NCBI GenBank assembly: GCA_002270295.1
Contig: NISF01000002.1
Span: forward strand, 186,001-250,000
DNA length: 64,000 nt
Direction of reading: 5' to 3'
From: Enterobacter sp. 10-1
GTDB taxonomy: Bacteria > Pseudomonadota > Gammaproteobacteria > Enterobacterales > Enterobacteriaceae
Below are positions 63,147 through 64,000 of the stretch, piece after piece. How positions within the stretch are numbered: position 1 is the stretch's first letter; each line of letters begins with the position of its first letter. Under the pieces are notes generated by a model, which was not told the origin of the DNA, did no database searches, and was given only the letters and a program-made list of their open reading frames with translations. The translations under genes and the position numbers were made by a program.

Positions 63147-63884
63147 TTAATGTCCTTGTGCGGTAATCAGCTGACGTTTGGTCAACTGGTCGTAGATCAT
63201 CACGGTTAACAGCCCTTCGGCGATGGCGATCGGGATCTGCGTCAGGCAGAAGATCCCCATGAACTTGACGATCGAGCCAGTCGCGCCCGTGGCGGGGTCC
63301 GGGAACGCCACCCCCAGCTGGACCGAGGTGACAAAATAGGTCACCAGATCCGCCAGCATGGCGCAAAGAAAGACGCAGACGTCGCGACGGAACCCGGCGC
63401 GGCAGGCCAGCTTCCACACCAGGTAGCCGACGACCGGCCCAATCACCGCCATCGACATACCGTTAGCGCCCAGCGTCGTCAGCCCGCCGTGCGCCAGAAG
63501 AAGCGCCTGGAACAGCAGGACGATAGCCCCAAGGATCGCCACCACGCCCGGCCCAAAGAGAATCACCGCCAGGCCAACGCCGGTCGGATGCGAGCAGCTG
63601 CCGGTCACCGACGGAATTTTTAGCGCTGACAGAACGAAAATAAACGCGCCGCACAGGGCCAGCAGCACCTTCTGATTATGGTCCTGCTGGACGATACGGC
63701 GCAGGCGCACCAGCCCGTACCACAGGCAGGGTAAAAACAGCAGCCACCACGCCAGCGCCCACATCGGCGGCAGGAAACCCTCCATAATGTGCATCGCGAA
63801 CGCCTTCTCAGGGACAATCATCAGCAATAGCGCCGCAGCCAGTCCGCTGAAAGACAGCTGTTTTAGCTGTTGTTCAAGTTTCAT
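63147..63884 (-). CDS. cbiM: Cobalt ECF transporter S component CbiM
   Basis: 245 residues from MKLEQQLKQLSFSGL; a signal-like N-terminus is followed by the cobalt-binding MHIMEGFLPP (Met-His after the AFA cleavage-type site). Several helices, including GSCSHPTGVGLAVILFGPG. The in-frame extension to 63974 overlaps cbiL coding and is rejected. Start overlaps the cbiL stop (ATGA). Confidence 0.97.
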   Translation of the reverse strand: MKLEQQLKQLSFSGLAAALLLMIVPEKAFAMHIMEGFLPPMWALAWWLLFLPCLWYGLVRLRRIVQQDHNQKVLLALCGAFIFVLSALKIPSVTGSCSHPTGVGLAVILFGPGVVAILGAIVLLFQALLLAHGGLTTLGANGMSMAVIGPVVGYLVWKLACRAGFRRDVCVFLCAMLADLVTYFVTSVQLGVAFPDPATGATGSIVKFMGIFCLTQIPIAIAEGLLTVMIYDQLTKRQLITAQGH

Positions 63885-64000
63885 TCCGCATACTCCCACT
63901 GTTTGTTGACCAAAATGGTCGAGAAATAAGGCAGCGGCTGGTCGTCGCTCACGTCGCTCAGGCGGCGCCAGCACCGTTCGCCCGGCAGCGTGGCCTCGGA
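63881..64000 (-). CDS. cbiL: Precorrin-2 C20-methyltransferase CbiL, C-terminal end only
   Basis: The last 39 codons plus stop are readable on the minus strand, ending YFSTILVNKQWEYAE; the gene continues beyond the window. Identity rests on position directly before cbiM (cbiL-cbiM order in Salmonella) and on the typical C-terminal YFST segment of the family. Confidence 0.85.
   Translation of the reverse strand, partial: SEATLPGERCWRRLSDVSDDQPLPYFSTILVNKQWEYAE

Noticed and set aside
63885-63974. N-terminal extension of CbiM
   Set aside because: It overlaps the cbiL coding end in another frame; the shorter start overlaps the cbiL stop in the usual ATGA manner and gives a proper signal-like N-terminus.

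Overview
The window looks like a chromosomal segment of a Klebsiella/Raoultella-type enterobacterium. Gene order and protein sequences match the Escherichia coli queE-eno-pyrG-mazG-relA-rlmD-barA-gud-yqcA-truC-csrB-syd-queF-ppnN-sdaCB-xni-fuc-rlmM-gcvA-gcvB-csd-mltA-metZWV backbone. It is GC-rich, and it differs from E. coli by blocks typical of Klebsiella: an organosulfur island, an extra glycerate kinase in the glucarate operon, and the cobalamin (cbi/cob) operon beside the initiator tRNA cluster. The genus call is inferred from synteny and recalled protein sequences, not from a search.

Layout. 1-3.4 kb: 3' part of an FGGY sugar kinase (ygcE-like), queE, and a stand-alone thioester-reductase-like dehydrogenase. 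3.4-11.3 kb: eno, pyrG, mazG, relA and rlmD, all on the minus strand, with no mazEF between relA and mazG. 11.4-19.5 kb: barA, convergent with a glucarate operon (gudP-gudX-gudD-garK). 19.9-25.1 kb: yqcA-truC-yqcC, the CsrB small RNA with an upstream UvrY-type palindrome, syd, queF, ppnN. 25.6-28.3 kb: sdaC-sdaB serine uptake and deamination.

28.4-41.2 kb is a block that E. coli lacks between sdaB and xni. It encodes an orphan SsuA-like sulfonate-binding protein, an SfnB-type flavin oxidoreductase with an MFS transporter, and a six-gene minus-strand operon (ssuD-like monooxygenase, FAD/NAD(P)-binding protein, NtaA/DmoA-type monooxygenase, MetN-MetI-MetQ-like ABC transporter). A divergent regulator controls the locus. 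It is a sigma-54 activator (AAA+ with GAFTGA, then a Fis-type HTH) whose C-terminal half is a cytoplasmic copy of an SsuA-like ligand-binding domain. The 271-bp divergent intergenic region holds a near-consensus -24/-12 promoter facing the operon and a 17-bp imperfect inverted repeat at about -91 to -136, where an enhancer for such an activator would sit. This is the most unusual system in the window: a one-component, ligand-sensing sigma-54 switch for organosulfur use.

41.3-50.4 kb: xni and the complete L-fucose regulon (fucOA diverging from fucPIKUR), with CRP-like sites and an intrinsic terminator between fucI and fucK. 50.4-57.5 kb: rlmM-ygdD-gcvA, the GcvB small RNA, csdA-csdE, tcdA, mltA, and three identical tRNA-fMet genes. 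57.5-64 kb: the 3' end of the cobalamin operon on the minus strand (cbiL', cbiM, cbiN, cbiQ, cbiO, cbiP, cobU, cobS, cobT), giving cobalt uptake and late cobamide assembly.

Functional links: BarA (kinase) and CsrB (the RNA whose promoter BarA-UvrY drives) are 8 kb apart. The glucarate operon plus GarK yields 2-phosphoglycerate, the substrate of enolase encoded nearby. RelA and the growth-controlled metZWV promoter lie in the same window.
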